The notes under the pieces were generated by a model. The model was not told where the DNA came from and did not search any database. It saw nothing but the letters and a program-made list of their open reading frames with translations. From positions 124,001 through 188,000 of the forward strand of contig NZ_JFKB01000004.1 in assembly GCF_002115745.1 (NCBI RefSeq): a stretch of 64,000 nt of DNA, in the 5' to 3' direction. This document shows positions 30,271-40,376 of the stretch, piece after piece (within the stretch, counting starts at the first letter, position 1; each line of letters opens with the position of its first letter). The DNA is from Thalassospira alkalitolerans (lineage in GTDB: Bacteria; Pseudomonadota; Alphaproteobacteria; Rhodospirillales; Thalassospiraceae). Made by a program: the position numbers and the translations under genes.

Positions 30271-30304
30271 GGAAAGGCCCGGAAAATTCCGGGCCTTTCC
30301 TTTT
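30271..30304 (+). terminator. Rho-independent terminator after gltA
   Basis: A stem of 13 base pairs (GGAAAGGCCCGGA with TCCGGGCCTTTCC) is followed by TTTT. It lies 20 bases past the gltA stop and is symmetric enough to act weakly for the opposite strand. Confidence 0.85.
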
Positions 30305-30322
30305 GAAAAACGTCAAATCCGA

Positions 30323-30763
30323 TTACCAGGAACCGGTGTTTTCCATGCTGACCCATGGCTCTGCTGGGGCAAGGCTTTCGCCCTTTTGCAGGAATTCAAT
30401 CGATATTCCATCGGGTGATCGGACAAACGCCATCCGACCGTCCCGTGGCGGACGATTGATAGTAACACCAGCATCCATCAATTTCTGACACGTCGCATAA
30501 ATATCATCGACCTCATAGGCAAGATGACCGAAATTGCGTCCACCGGAATAGCTTTCCGGGTCCCAGTTATGGGTCAGTTCAAGTTCTGGCGCCTTATTGG
30601 CTTTCGCACTTGCTTCATCCGCTGGCGGGGCAAGATAAATCAGGGTGAAACGCCCCTTCTCGCTGTCAATACGTCGGGTTTCGCTCATACCAAGCAAATC
30701 GCAATAAAACCGCATTGATGCGTCGATATCCTCGACACGTACCATGGTGTGCAAATAACGCAT
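30323..30763 (-). CDS. gloA: Lactoylglutathione lyase (glyoxalase I)
   Basis: Converts the methylglyoxal-glutathione adduct to S-lactoylglutathione. It has 146 residues and two beta-alpha-beta-beta-beta repeats. The four metal ligands match those of E. coli GloA by position: H5, E62 (LELTHNW), H80 (GHLAYEV) and E123 (ISIEFL). It is the last minus-strand gene before the convergent gltA, 46 bases downstream of lpxB. Confidence 0.9.
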   Translation of the reverse strand: MRYLHTMVRVEDIDASMRFYCDLLGMSETRRIDSEKGRFTLIYLAPPADEASAKANKAPELELTHNWDPESYSGGRNFGHLAYEVDDIYATCQKLMDAGVTINRPPRDGRMAFVRSPDGISIEFLQKGESLAPAEPWVSMENTGSW

Positions 30764-30809
30764 GAATTGCCTCCATCATTTTAAGGGATCAATGACAGCA
30801 AACTATGCG

Positions 30810-32003
30810 TTATTGCGCCGTATTGCCAGTGCCTGGCGATGAATTTTTCTCTATGATTTCAAGGATCACGTCAGCCGCCTTCTCACTTGGTGGACGATCC
30901 CCAAAACCAAGCAAGGTCGTTGCCGTTTCAAACCCGGCAAGCTGCGTATGACGCAAAGTGCTATCGCCTATCAGGGATTGCAATACCGGGACAATACGAT
31001 TTGCTTCACAATCTTGTTGTAGAAACTCTGGAATCAGTTTTTTCCCCAGAACCAGATTGACAATGGTTACCGTGTCAATCCTCAGCAAACGCCGCGCAAT
31101 CCATGCCGTAATCGGGCTAAGCTTGTATCCGATCACATGCGGCACGCCGGAAATTGCCAATTCAAGTGATACGGTACCCGATGCTGCCAATGCGGCGTGT
31201 GATGCGGCAAATGCATCCCGGCGCCCCTGATCATCCGTCAGGACAATAGGGTTTAGCGGCCAATCCCCAACTTCATTTCGAACAATCGTTGCGACCTTGC
31301 TAACCGTTGGCACAACGACACGTATATTGGGGAAATCAACGGCCAGACGCTCGCACACCAACCTGAATACGGGCAAAAGACGTGTTACCTCGGAATTGCG
31401 GCTTCCGGGCAGTATCGTCAATATCTTTGTCTCAGGGGCGATCTGGTGAACTTGTCTAAACCGGGTAGCATCCCCACCATGACGTTCTTCAACGGCCGAA
31501 TGTCCGATGAATGTCGTGGCAAGACCTTCGCGCTCGAAATATGGCGGTTCAAACGGCAACAGCGCCAATAAATGATCCAGAAAAGCTGCAATCTTTTTTG
31601 CACGCCCGGGGCGCCAGGCCCAAACCGATGGTGCGACATAATGAACCAGCGGAATGCCTTTGCCTTTCAGCTTCTTGCCAACGCGGAAACTGAAATCAGG
31701 GGCATCAATGGTAATAACCACATCTGGTTTCTGCGCGAGCGCAAATTCAGCCGTCTGACGAATACGTTTTAACAAATGCGGGATATGAGGCAGGATTTCG
31801 GCCAAGCCCATAACCGACATTTCATCCATCGGAAACAGGCTATCAAGCCCTTCCCCGACCATACGTGGTCCGCCAACACCGATGAACTCTGCTTGGGGCA
31901 GACGTCCCTTTATCGCCGCCATCAGACGACCACCAAGCTGATCACCGGATGCTTCGCCCGCAACCAGCATTATTTTCGGGGCCGTCATCAATGGTTCAGT
32001 CAT
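30810..32003 (-). CDS. lpxB: Lipid-A-disaccharide synthase
   Basis: GT19 glycosyltransferase joining lipid X and UDP-diacylglucosamine to form the lipid A disaccharide at the inner membrane face. It has 397 residues, with LVAGEASGDQLGG near the N-terminus, VAPSVWAWRPGRAKK in the middle and LPGSRNSEV at the UDP site. The ATG at 32003 was preferred over an ORF extension to 32048, which would reach far into lpxI. It overlaps lpxI by eight bases. Confidence 0.94.
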   Translation of the reverse strand: MTEPLMTAPKIMLVAGEASGDQLGGRLMAAIKGRLPQAEFIGVGGPRMVGEGLDSLFPMDEMSVMGLAEILPHIPHLLKRIRQTAEFALAQKPDVVITIDAPDFSFRVGKKLKGKGIPLVHYVAPSVWAWRPGRAKKIAAFLDHLLALLPFEPPYFEREGLATTFIGHSAVEERHGGDATRFRQVHQIAPETKILTILPGSRNSEVTRLLPVFRLVCERLAVDFPNIRVVVPTVSKVATIVRNEVGDWPLNPIVLTDDQGRRDAFAASHAALAASGTVSLELAISGVPHVIGYKLSPITAWIARRLLRIDTVTIVNLVLGKKLIPEFLQQDCEANRIVPVLQSLIGDSTLRHTQLAGFETATTLLGFGDRPPSEKAADVILEIIEKNSSPGTGNTAQ

Positions 32004-32853
32004 CTTGCACCGTTTCCGGTACTGAAAGCCCCATAAGAAACAGGCCAAGCTCGTCTGCGCGACAAACCGTTAGTTCGCGGTCAATGATCATCGTCCCACC
32101 TGCCAAAAGCGCAATTCCACGAAGACCGGCCCGATGGGCTTCCTCGACCGTCGTAACGCCTATCGCGGGTAAATCCAGACGTTTATCCTGCTGTGGCTTG
32201 GATGATTTCACCAAAACACCGCCAACGCCCTCTCGGCGATACCCCGCCGAACGACGAACCATTTCGTCTGTGCCTTCGATGGCTTCAAGCGCAAGAACCA
32301 GACCTTGCTGAACCACGCATCCCTGCCCAACATCCGCCGCGCCGAGTATCTGGGCAACGTTCAGGCCATGCATTGCATCCGTTATGGCCTGATCATCGGG
32401 TTTGACGTTGCCAAGTATACCTTCTTCCACAGCTAGGTCGCCCAGCACTTCATGGGCACCAACCAACCGGAAACCTTCGCGCTCAAGTTCAATGGCCACC
32501 AAACGCAACAACCCATCATCGCCAAGCGACTTCATGCCAACCTTCATCAGAAGTTTGGCCGCGCGCCAGTCTGGACGGATTGAAGCAAATGATGGCCGTG
32601 CCACTTTTCCAGCAAGGACAACATCGCTGCACCGCTCGGATTTCAACCGGTCAAGGATCTTGGCTGCGGCACCGATACGAAGTGCAATATTTGGAAAACT
32701 GTCAAGTTGCGGATCATCTGCATGCGCATCAAGTTTTATAATAAAAACATCCCGCCCCGCTGCCGTTGCAGCAGCAGCCAAGCGGGCTGGAAGCGCACCA
32801 CCACCGGCAATAATGCCAAGTTTTGTCGCGGAATTATCCTGCCGAACTGTCAT
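31996..32853 (-). CDS. lpxI: UDP-2,3-diacylglucosamine pyrophosphatase LpxI
   Basis: Cleaves UDP-2,3-diacylglucosamine to lipid X and UMP, replacing LpxH in organisms that lack it. It has 285 residues (DUF1009), with the N-terminal LGIIAGGGALP, the central VLAGKVARPSF and the C-terminal DLPAIGVTTVE block. Placement between lpxA and lpxB is the classic alphaproteobacterial context from which the family was identified (Caulobacter). Its start overlaps the lpxA end by 20 bases. Confidence 0.94.
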   Translation of the reverse strand: MTVRQDNSATKLGIIAGGGALPARLAAAATAAGRDVFIIKLDAHADDPQLDSFPNIALRIGAAAKILDRLKSERCSDVVLAGKVARPSFASIRPDWRAAKLLMKVGMKSLGDDGLLRLVAIELEREGFRLVGAHEVLGDLAVEEGILGNVKPDDQAITDAMHGLNVAQILGAADVGQGCVVQQGLVLALEAIEGTDEMVRRSAGYRREGVGGVLVKSSKPQQDKRLDLPAIGVTTVEEAHRAGLRGIALLAGGTMIIDRELTVCRADELGLFLMGLSVPETVQDD

Positions 32854-33637
32854 ATTTTGGCGTACATACGGAACGCATGCTTTCCGCTTTAAGGAAGCTA
32901 ATGATTTCCATCACCGGACCGACATCTTCGAAATCCTTCGAGACTTCAGCCACCCGTTCAGCCAATGTACCTTCCTGCGCAAATAAAAGACGGTATGCCT
33001 TGCGAAGTAAATGAATGGTTTCACGGTCAAAGCCACGGCGCTTTAATCCGACAAGGTTAAGTCCGGAAAGATAGGCACGATTACCAATTACAGAACCATA
33101 GGGAATGATATCGCTTTCGACCCCGGTCATGCCACCGATCATCGCGTGCTTACCAATACGCACAAATTGATGCACGGCCGACAGACCACCAACAATGGCA
33201 AAGTCTTCGACCAAAACATGGCCCGCAAGTGTACCGTTATTGACCAGAATGCAGTGATTGCCAACATGGCAATCATGCCCAACATGAGCACCGGTCATAA
33301 ACAGACAGTCATCACCGATTGTGGTTTCCATACCACCACCCTCGGTTCCGGGATTAAGGGTTACCCCTTCACGGATCTTGTTTCGCTTGCCAACGATCAG
33401 ACGCGACGGCTCACCCTTGAATTTCAGGTCTTGAGGCGCATGCCCTACCGACGCAAAGGGGAAAATTGTGCTGTCTTCACCAATAGATGTAATTCCGGCA
33501 ATCACGACATGGCTATGCAGCTTGACGCGGTCCCCCAGAACCGCCTGCGGACCGACAACGCTATAGGGCCCGATTTCTACATCCTGGCCAATCTGGGCGC
33601 CGTCCTCAACAATGGCGGTTGGATGTACTTTTGACAT
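32834..33637 (-). CDS. lpxA: UDP-N-acetylglucosamine acyltransferase
   Basis: First enzyme of lipid A synthesis, moving a 3-hydroxyacyl chain from ACP to UDP-GlcNAc. It has 267 residues: an N-terminal left-handed beta-helix of hexapeptide repeats (IGPYSVVG, IGEDSTIFP, VGKRNKI), the catalytic histidine in GAHVGHDCHVG (near 125), and a helical C-terminus from about 190. It begins two bases after the fabZ stop. Confidence 0.96.
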   Translation of the reverse strand: MSKVHPTAIVEDGAQIGQDVEIGPYSVVGPQAVLGDRVKLHSHVVIAGITSIGEDSTIFPFASVGHAPQDLKFKGEPSRLIVGKRNKIREGVTLNPGTEGGGMETTIGDDCLFMTGAHVGHDCHVGNHCILVNNGTLAGHVLVEDFAIVGGLSAVHQFVRIGKHAMIGGMTGVESDIIPYGSVIGNRAYLSGLNLVGLKRRGFDRETIHLLRKAYRLLFAQEGTLAERVAEVSKDFEDVGPVMEIISFLKAESMRSVCTPKYDSSAG

Positions 33638-33639
33638 TA

Positions 33640-34089
33640 TCAGCTGCCCCGAATCATCGCGGCGATGGTAGCTTCGGCAACGACCTGATCATTTACCCGA
33701 ACTTCGCTTTCGAACTTCCAGACCGGGCCTCGGCGCTGTTTTTTCTTCACATGGATATGCATAACATCGCCCGGCACAACCGGTTTACGGAAACGCGCAT
33801 TATCAATGCTCATGAAATAAACAAGCTTGCCTTCTGCGTCTTCACCAAGAGTCTGTACGACCAGAATAGCGGCTGTTTGAGCCATACTTTCGATGATCAA
33901 AACGCCCGGCATAATCGGCTGCCCCGGAAAATGACCGGTGAACTGTGGTTCGTTCATCGTCACATTTTTGATACCAACAGCGGATTCTCCGATAGCAATA
34001 TCAACGACCTTGTCGATCAGCAGGAATGGATAACGATGTGGGATCATTTCCAGAATGCGCTGAATATCAACACTTACCAATTCGGTCAT
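33640..34089 (-). CDS. fabZ: 3-hydroxyacyl-ACP dehydratase FabZ
   Basis: Hot-dog-fold dehydratase of fatty acid elongation. It has 149 residues, with the active-site H53 in [11 protein letters not shown] and E67 in IESMAQ. It competes with LpxA and LpxD for 3-hydroxyacyl-ACP, which is why fabZ is usually found between these genes, as here. The gap to lpxD is 11 bases. Confidence 0.96.
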   Translation of the reverse strand: MTELVSVDIQRILEMIPHRYPFLLIDKVVDIAIGESAVGIKNVTMNEPQFTGHFPGQPIMPGVLIIESMAQTAAILVVQTLGEDAEGKLVYFMSIDNARFRKPVVPGDVMHIHVKKKQRRGPVWKFESEVRVNDQVVAEATIAAMIRGS

Positions 34090-34100
34090 AGGTGCTGCCT

Positions 34101-35120
34101 TTACTTCTTTTTTCGTATTAACCGCGACAAGGCCACGGTCTGTTTATGATATTCCATAACCGGGACAGCAGGACTTCCGCCAACCGTTTCACCCGGTCCG
34201 ATATTTCTCATGACGCCAGACTGCGCTGCAATCTTTGCGCCGTCACCAATTTCAAGATGACCCGTAATCCCGGCCTGCCCGGCGGCAACGACAAAATTAC
34301 CTAACTTGGTTGATCCTGAAATCCCAACCTGCGCAACAACCACACAGCCCATGCCAAGTTCGACGTTATGGCCAATCTGCACAAGGTTATCGATACGACA
34401 ACCGTTACCAATAACCGTATCGGGGCCAGCCCCGCGATCAATTGTTGAATTCGCCCCGACTTCGACATCGTTACCGATAACAACCCGGCCAAGCTGCGGA
34501 ACCTTAAGATGCCCTTGCGGGCCCATGGCAAAACCAAATCCATCCTGGCCGATGCGTGCCCCCGGATAAATAAGGCACAGATTGCCAATCAAACTATGGG
34601 TAATAGTCGAACCTGCACCAATTTTACAGCCCGCACCGATCACAACGCCTTCGCCGATCACAGCATTGCTGGCAATGATTGTACCATCACCGATGTCACA
34701 ATTGGCACCAATAACGGCACCGGCATCAACTTGAACACCTTTGCCAAGTTTGGCAGACGCATCCACAACGGCATTATCCGAGATAACACCATTTGCTTCG
34801 TCAAACGGATAGAATGCTGTCGCCGCCTTGGCATAGGCACGATATGGGTCGCTTGTGGTGAACAGAACCATACTATCGGGTGCACGATCAGCAAATTCCG
34901 GACGAACAAAACATCCGCCTGCAGCACTTTGCGCAAAGGCATCCAGATATTTTCGATTGTCAAAAAAGCTCAGAATGCTGGCATCTGCGTTTTGTAGCGG
35001 GGCCACGTCGTCAAAGACACGCTTTGGGTCCGGTGCGTTAACAAGTCCTGCACCAGTCAAGTCGGCAATGTCCTGAACGCTAAATGGTCCCTTACGCTTG
35101 AAGAAACGGGAATCCGCCAT
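34101..35120 (-). CDS. lpxD: UDP-3-O-acylglucosamine N-acyltransferase
   Basis: Adds the second hydroxyacyl chain, to the amino group, in lipid A synthesis. It has 339 residues: an N-terminal uridine-binding domain (1-105), a left-handed beta-helix with hexapeptide repeats, the catalytic histidine in IGHNVELG, and a short basic C-terminal helix. Its ATG shares the A of the preceding skp stop (TGATG). Confidence 0.95.
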   Translation of the reverse strand: MADSRFFKRKGPFSVQDIADLTGAGLVNAPDPKRVFDDVAPLQNADASILSFFDNRKYLDAFAQSAAGGCFVRPEFADRAPDSMVLFTTSDPYRAYAKAATAFYPFDEANGVISDNAVVDASAKLGKGVQVDAGAVIGANCDIGDGTIIASNAVIGEGVVIGAGCKIGAGSTITHSLIGNLCLIYPGARIGQDGFGFAMGPQGHLKVPQLGRVVIGNDVEVGANSTIDRGAGPDTVIGNGCRIDNLVQIGHNVELGMGCVVVAQVGISGSTKLGNFVVAAGQAGITGHLEIGDGAKIAAQSGVMRNIGPGETVGGSPAVPVMEYHKQTVALSRLIRKKK

Positions 35121-35704
35121 CAGGACGCTTCCTTAAACTCTACTTTCAGGGTCGGCATTGCCTTGTTAACGCCATCAAATACATCCTTAGACGCATCCAT
35201 CGCATTGGCATGCAAGATCACCTGACTCTTATGCAAAACAAGCGTTGCCTTGCGCTTCTCAGCGACGTCGGCAATCACTTCGATCAGTGTTTTTTGGAAT
35301 TTCACCCGCGATTCATTCAACGCCTGATCAAGGATGCGATTGCGACCTTGGGCAAACTTTTGAAAATCGGCAACTTTCTGCTGAAATTCTTTCTGTTTTT
35401 GCTGAATAACATCGGCGGACAGCAAGGTACGCTGCTGAGCAATCTGTTGCTCTTCCTGGCGCAAGGCCTGCTGACGTTTCTCGATTTCCTGCTGATAGCC
35501 TTCCTGGCGCTTTTTGATCTGCTTGGCCATGTCCTGCATCGCAGATGCTTCACGCATGATCCCGTCAAAGTCGACAATCATCACCACAGCGGCCACTTGC
35601 TGTTTATCAGCATCCTGGGCCGCGACCGGTGTGGTTACACTGGCAGCAGAAAACGCGATTGCCATTGCAATTGCGGCGGTCTGGATCGTTTTCATCATTT
35701 TCAT
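35120..35704 (-). CDS. OmpH/Skp-family periplasmic chaperone
   Basis: Periplasmic holdase that carries unfolded outer-membrane proteins to BamA. It has 194 residues with a signal peptide (about 1-29, ending VAAQ) and a long coiled-coil region rich in Gln, Lys and Glu (about 50-140) that forms the tentacles. The gene lies between bamA and lpxD, the standard place. Start and stop codons overlap both neighbours by one base (TGATG on each side). A second in-frame ATG three codons in is an alternative start. Confidence 0.88.
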   Translation of the reverse strand: MKMMKTIQTAAIAMAIAFSAASVTTPVAAQDADKQQVAAVVMIVDFDGIMREASAMQDMAKQIKKRQEGYQQEIEKRQQALRQEEQQIAQQRTLLSADVIQQKQKEFQQKVADFQKFAQGRNRILDQALNESRVKFQKTLIEVIADVAEKRKATLVLHKSQVILHANAMDASKDVFDGVNKAMPTLKVEFKEAS

Positions 35705-38025
35705 CAGAATCTGGTCCCGAAGTTCAATCGGAACACTTCCTCTTTGTCGAAGTCTTCTTTGAGAACGGCCTGCGAAAGGTCAACACCAATCGGGCCAAAC
35801 GGCGATTCCCAGCCTACCCCAATACCAACAGATCCCCTCAGCGAACCCGTATCATAAATTTCCCCTGGAAGCGCACCATCGACCCCCTGCGATGAACCAA
35901 AATCACTAAAGATGCGACCGGTCAAGGCAAACTCAGACGGCAAACCAAGCGGGAAATCCAACTGGACTGTACCAGTATAGAAGAACTTGCCACCAACGGA
36001 ATCGTCCGTGGCAATATCGCGCGGACCAACGCCAGCAGATTCAAACCCGCGAAGATTTGCACCACCGGTGAAGAAGCGCTGCGAAATTCGCGTATCCTCG
36101 CCGATACCAAAGATATAACCGGTTGACCCCTTGGTCGACAGAACCCATTCATGTTCGCGATCCAGCGGGTAGTAATACCCACCATTAATCCGTGTGCGAA
36201 TATAAGTTTCTGAACCACCAAGACCGGCAAAGTCGTTAGACAACTGGGCAAAATAGCCATCGCTTGGCGAAAGCGTGCTGTCGCGTTGATCATACGTCAA
36301 TGTATGGCCTATAGAAGACTCTGAGAATTCCGGGTCTTCTGCCTGGAGCAACCGCGATGCATCACTATCAACGTCAGAATATTCGTTTAGCTCGAACCCA
36401 TAGCGTACGGATTGGGACAGCGCCTCTGAATAACGGAAGCCAGATCTTAACCCTATGCCCGTTTGCTTTTCATCATACGAGCTCTCGTCCTGATTATCTT
36501 CTTCACGACGGTAGATATCAAAACCTGCACTGACATCACGATCCAGGAAATATGGTTCCGTAAACGACAAATCAACCTGTTGGCTGGATGATCCGAGGGT
36601 AAAGCCAAGGCGCAAATCCTGGCCTTTACCCAACAAGTTTCGTTCGCGAATACCAGCCTGACCGAACGCGCCATCATCTGTGCCATAACCAGCACCGATC
36701 GAAAACTCGCCCGTCGACTTTTCCTCGACATCAACTTCAAGAACCGTTTGATCCGGCGAACTACCCGGAAGCGTTTTAACGTCAACAGATTTAAAGAAGT
36801 TGAGGTTTTCCACGCGCTGGCGGGACCGTTTCATTTTCGAACTGCTAAATGCATCGCCTTCTACAAGACGGAATTCACGTCGAACAACCTCGTCCAGCGT
36901 CCGTACGTTGCCGACAACATCAATGCGTTCAACATAAACCTTCGGGCCTTCGGCGATTGTAAAGGTAAGGTTGATGACACCGGTTTCGCGATCACGCTGC
37001 ACATTTGGTCGAATATCAATAAACGCATATCCCTGATCGCCAATGCTGTCCGTCAGGACATCAATGGCATCATCAACAAGATCGGCGTTGTACCATTCAC
37101 CTTTTGCAATTTCGATCAACGGCGACAGCGTTTCGGGATCGACCTTGTCAATCTGGGATATGATATTGATATCGCCAAATTTGTATCGCTGACCTTCGCT
37201 GACGGTATAGGTGATAAAGAAGTCCGAGCGATCCGGAGTCAGTTCGGCGACCGATGACAACACCTGAAAATCAGCATACCCGGCAGAGAGATAGAAACGA
37301 CGCAACAATTCACGATCAAACGTTACGCGGTCCGGGTCATAATTGTCATCCGCGGTAAGAATTTTCCACCACGCGCTTTCGGTAGTCCGGATAACTTCGG
37401 ACAAATCCGCATCGTCAAAGGCTTTGTTACCAACGAAGTTAATCTTGCGAACACCGGTCGCCTCGCCTTCGTCAATTTCAAAGACAAGGTCCACACGGTT
37501 CTGTTCAAGCTGGATCACCTTTGGTTCGACGGTCGCCGCGAAACGACCAGAACGGCGATAAAGTTCCAAAATACGCTGAACATCGGCCTGAACCTTCGTC
37601 CGGGTATAGACAACACGCGGACGCAACTGAAGTTCGGTGCCCAGGGCATCGTCTTTCAGACGTGCATTACCTTCAAACGCAATACGGTTGATGATTGGAT
37701 TTTCAACAACATTTACTTTTAGAACGCCACGATCAAAACCGATGGAGACATCGGCAAAAAGCCCTGTTGAAAACAAGGCTTTGAGCGATTCGTTGACTTT
37801 TTGAGGGTCATAGGAATCGCCTTCACGAACCGACAGATATGCGTTAACCGTCGCACTTTCGATACGATTGTTCCCATCCACCTGGATTTCACGGATGACC
37901 GTGCTTCCCTGAGCATAGGCAACCATCGGTATTACGGTTGGTGCGATTCCACCAAGCAAGACTGCTGCCAATGCAGCCGCTTTTACATTACGCAGCAAAT
38001 TCAACCCCCTGATGCCGTCGATCAT
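35704..38025 (-). CDS. bamA: Outer membrane protein assembly factor BamA
   Basis: Central Omp85 component of the BAM complex. It has 773 residues from the ATG at 38025: a signal peptide ending about VAYAQG, five POTRA domains at about 35-365, and a 16-strand barrel to the C-terminal phenylalanine (GTRF). The loop-6 signature appears as LRGF. The start chosen gives a TGATG junction with rseP; an in-frame ATG at 38082 would place 19 extra residues before a normal signal peptide. Confidence 0.95.
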   Translation of the reverse strand: MIDGIRGLNLLRNVKAAALAAVLLGGIAPTVIPMVAYAQGSTVIREIQVDGNNRIESATVNAYLSVREGDSYDPQKVNESLKALFSTGLFADVSIGFDRGVLKVNVVENPIINRIAFEGNARLKDDALGTELQLRPRVVYTRTKVQADVQRILELYRRSGRFAATVEPKVIQLEQNRVDLVFEIDEGEATGVRKINFVGNKAFDDADLSEVIRTTESAWWKILTADDNYDPDRVTFDRELLRRFYLSAGYADFQVLSSVAELTPDRSDFFITYTVSEGQRYKFGDINIISQIDKVDPETLSPLIEIAKGEWYNADLVDDAIDVLTDSIGDQGYAFIDIRPNVQRDRETGVINLTFTIAEGPKVYVERIDVVGNVRTLDEVVRREFRLVEGDAFSSSKMKRSRQRVENLNFFKSVDVKTLPGSSPDQTVLEVDVEEKSTGEFSIGAGYGTDDGAFGQAGIRERNLLGKGQDLRLGFTLGSSSQQVDLSFTEPYFLDRDVSAGFDIYRREEDNQDESSYDEKQTGIGLRSGFRYSEALSQSVRYGFELNEYSDVDSDASRLLQAEDPEFSESSIGHTLTYDQRDSTLSPSDGYFAQLSNDFAGLGGSETYIRTRINGGYYYPLDREHEWVLSTKGSTGYIFGIGEDTRISQRFFTGGANLRGFESAGVGPRDIATDDSVGGKFFYTGTVQLDFPLGLPSEFALTGRIFSDFGSSQGVDGALPGEIYDTGSLRGSVGIGVGWESPFGPIGVDLSQAVLKEDFDKEEVFRLNFGTRF

Positions 38026-39128
38026 CAGCCTACCAGGCCTTTGAAGAAATCCCAGACGCCCAATTGCGATAGGTCGTTCCAAGTTGCAAAGATGATTAAG
38101 CTGAATACCAAACCCGCGCCAAGACGGAAACCATATTCTTGTGCTTTTGCGCCCAACGGCTTACCGCGAATGGCTTCAATCGCATAAAACACCAAATGTC
38201 CCCCATCCAGAACAGGCACAGGCATCAAGTTAATCAACCCAAGGCTAATCGAGAGATAAGCCATAAAGAACAATAATGGGCCAAGCCCCCCTTCGGCAAC
38301 TTCACCCGACATTTGTGCAATCCGAATAGGCCCGCCTAATTCCGAACTGTCACGTTCACCGGCGATCATCTCGCCCAAGGCAGAAAGAGTTTGAGCAACC
38401 AAGCCATAGGTCGCACTAAACGCCCTTCCCGTCGCGTCGACAATACCGTCACGCTGAGTCTCGAACGCGCCAGCTGTGACACCAAGGCGGCCAAATGTTT
38501 GCTGATTATCCCCTTCGCCGGTGGTCACAGGTTCTGGCGTCACGGCGATATCAACCACCTGCCCGTCACGCAAAATAGATAATGCGACCTGCGAACCGGC
38601 ATTGGCGCGAATCACATCGGATAATTCGCTAAACCAGTCAATGCTTTGACCATTTACAGCTTCGATCTGGTCCTGCGGCAACAATCCCGCCGCCGCCGCC
38701 GGGCTACCATCAACGGTTTCGCCAACTACCGGCAGGGCACGTTGCTGACCGACCGCGGCAAACAACACAATGAATACGATAATCGCAAACAGGAAATTTG
38801 CAGCCGGACCAGCAAATACGATGGCCGCACGTGCACGCAATCCCTTGTGATGAAAGGCGTGCTGACGTTCGTCTTCATTCAAGTCATCACGCTGGCCTGC
38901 ACTGGCCGGGTTCATATCGCCAAACATTTTAACGTACCCCCCCAGTGGCAGGAGGCTAATTTTCCAACGCGTTCCTTTTTTATCGTACCAACCAAAAAGT
39001 TCTGGTCCGAAGCCGATTGAAAACGCTTCAACCTTTACGCCATTGCGAATCGCGACCCAGTAATGTCCATATTCATGAACAAAGACCAAGACCGAAAGGA
39101 CAAACAAAAAGGCAAGAAGGGTTTCCAT
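38025..39128 (-). CDS. rseP: RIP metalloprotease RseP (site-2 protease family)
   Basis: Intramembrane zinc protease that cleaves anti-sigma factors and remnant signal peptides. It has 367 residues: the zinc motif HEYGH at 18-22 in the first membrane segment, a single recognisable PDZ domain at about 125-200, a membrane segment near 285, and the MPVPVLDGGHL motif with the third zinc ligand. The usual gammaproteobacterial form has two PDZ domains and about 450 residues, so this is the shorter form found in alphaproteobacteria. The dxr stop-to-start gap is 43 bases. Confidence 0.93.
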   Translation of the reverse strand: METLLAFLFVLSVLVFVHEYGHYWVAIRNGVKVEAFSIGFGPELFGWYDKKGTRWKISLLPLGGYVKMFGDMNPASAGQRDDLNEDERQHAFHHKGLRARAAIVFAGPAANFLFAIIVFIVLFAAVGQQRALPVVGETVDGSPAAAAGLLPQDQIEAVNGQSIDWFSELSDVIRANAGSQVALSILRDGQVVDIAVTPEPVTTGEGDNQQTFGRLGVTAGAFETQRDGIVDATGRAFSATYGLVAQTLSALGEMIAGERDSSELGGPIRIAQMSGEVAEGGLGPLLFFMAYLSISLGLINLMPVPVLDGGHLVFYAIEAIRGKPLGAKAQEYGFRLGAGLVFSLIIFATWNDLSQLGVWDFFKGLVG

Positions 39129-39171
39129 AAAAGACGTTCCTCTTTCCGGGCTATCCCGGCAGTTTCAGCTA

Positions 39172-40335
39172 TCAGCGACCGGTATCGATCAAACCCAGTG
39201 TTTCACGACGGACCATATCATCAAGATCAAACATCTGATCAAGATCACACAAGGGTGCCGCCGTAATCTTGTTCATCATACGCTCCACCGTCTCGGCAAT
39301 CTGAAGGAAAGTCACCTTTCCGCTCAGAAATGCCCCAACGGCAATCTCGTTTGCTGCATTCAGAACCGTCGGAACGGTTCCGCCTGCACGCAACGCCTCA
39401 CGAGCCAAACGAAGAGCCGGGAACCTGATCAGGTCCGGCGAGGTAAAGTTCAACTGCCCGATCGTGGCAAAATCAAGACGAGGAACATTAATCCGAATGC
39501 GTTCAGGCCATGACAGTGCATAGGCAATCGGCGTTCTCATATCCGGCGACCCCAACTGCGCCAAGACAGAGCCATCAGAATATTCAACCATACTATGCAC
39601 AATGGACTGAGGATGCACGACCACTTCGATGCGGTCTTCAGGCACCGGAAACAGCCGGCAAGCTTCAATAAGTTCCAACCCCTTGTTCATCATGGTGGCC
39701 GAATCAATCGAAATCTTGGCCCCCATATCCCAGTTGGGATGCGCCAGCGCCTGTTTCGGGGTAACCGCCATCATATCGGCCATCGACCATTCACGGAATG
39801 GTCCACCCGATGCCGTAAGTAAAATGCGGTCCACATTGTCGGCGGACTTCTGTTCAAGAACCTGAAAGATCGCACTATGTTCAGAATCAACCGGGATAAG
39901 TGTCGCGCCGTATTTTACAACCTCGGCCATCATTAAATCACCGGCACAGACCAAAGTTTCTTTATTGGCCAGCCCAACCCGCGCACCGCGCCGAATGGCC
40001 GCCAATGTAGCCTTTAGCCCCGCAGCACCGATAATGGCGGCAATAACGATATCTGATGGCCGCGACGCGGCATCAACCAATGCAGCCTCGCCAGCGGTGG
40101 CTTCAACACCTGAACCGGCAAGTGCCGATTTAAGGTCTTCATAAAGGCTTTCATCGGCAATAACCGCCACGGCCGCGCCAAGATCAATGGCTGTTGCAGC
40201 CAATGCCGCAACATTGCGATGCGCGGTTACCGCGTCTACAAAATATTTGTCTGAGTGCGATTTCAGGATATCTACTGTGCTGCTGCCCACCGACCCGGTA
40301 ACTCCCAGCACACAGACTGATTTCTTAATTGTCAT
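39172..40335 (-). CDS. dxr: 1-deoxy-D-xylulose 5-phosphate reductoisomerase
   Basis: Second step of the MEP isoprenoid pathway, giving MEP for undecaprenyl and ubiquinone precursors. It has 387 residues, with the NADPH motif GVTGSVGSSTVD near residue 10, the SGGPFREW loop and the metal and substrate block KISIDSATMMNKGLE. A TTG one codon upstream is possible, but the ATG is the likelier start. It lies between cdsA and rseP, the widespread frr-uppS-cdsA-dxr-rseP order. Confidence 0.95.
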   Translation of the reverse strand: MTIKKSVCVLGVTGSVGSSTVDILKSHSDKYFVDAVTAHRNVAALAATAIDLGAAVAVIADESLYEDLKSALAGSGVEATAGEAALVDAASRPSDIVIAAIIGAAGLKATLAAIRRGARVGLANKETLVCAGDLMMAEVVKYGATLIPVDSEHSAIFQVLEQKSADNVDRILLTASGGPFREWSMADMMAVTPKQALAHPNWDMGAKISIDSATMMNKGLELIEACRLFPVPEDRIEVVVHPQSIVHSMVEYSDGSVLAQLGSPDMRTPIAYALSWPERIRINVPRLDFATIGQLNFTSPDLIRFPALRLAREALRAGGTVPTVLNAANEIAVGAFLSGKVTFLQIAETVERMMNKITAAPLCDLDQMFDLDDMVRRETLGLIDTGR

Positions 40336-40376
40336 CAAACACCAGCTTCGGGATTTCTACGCCTTGGGACCCTGCC

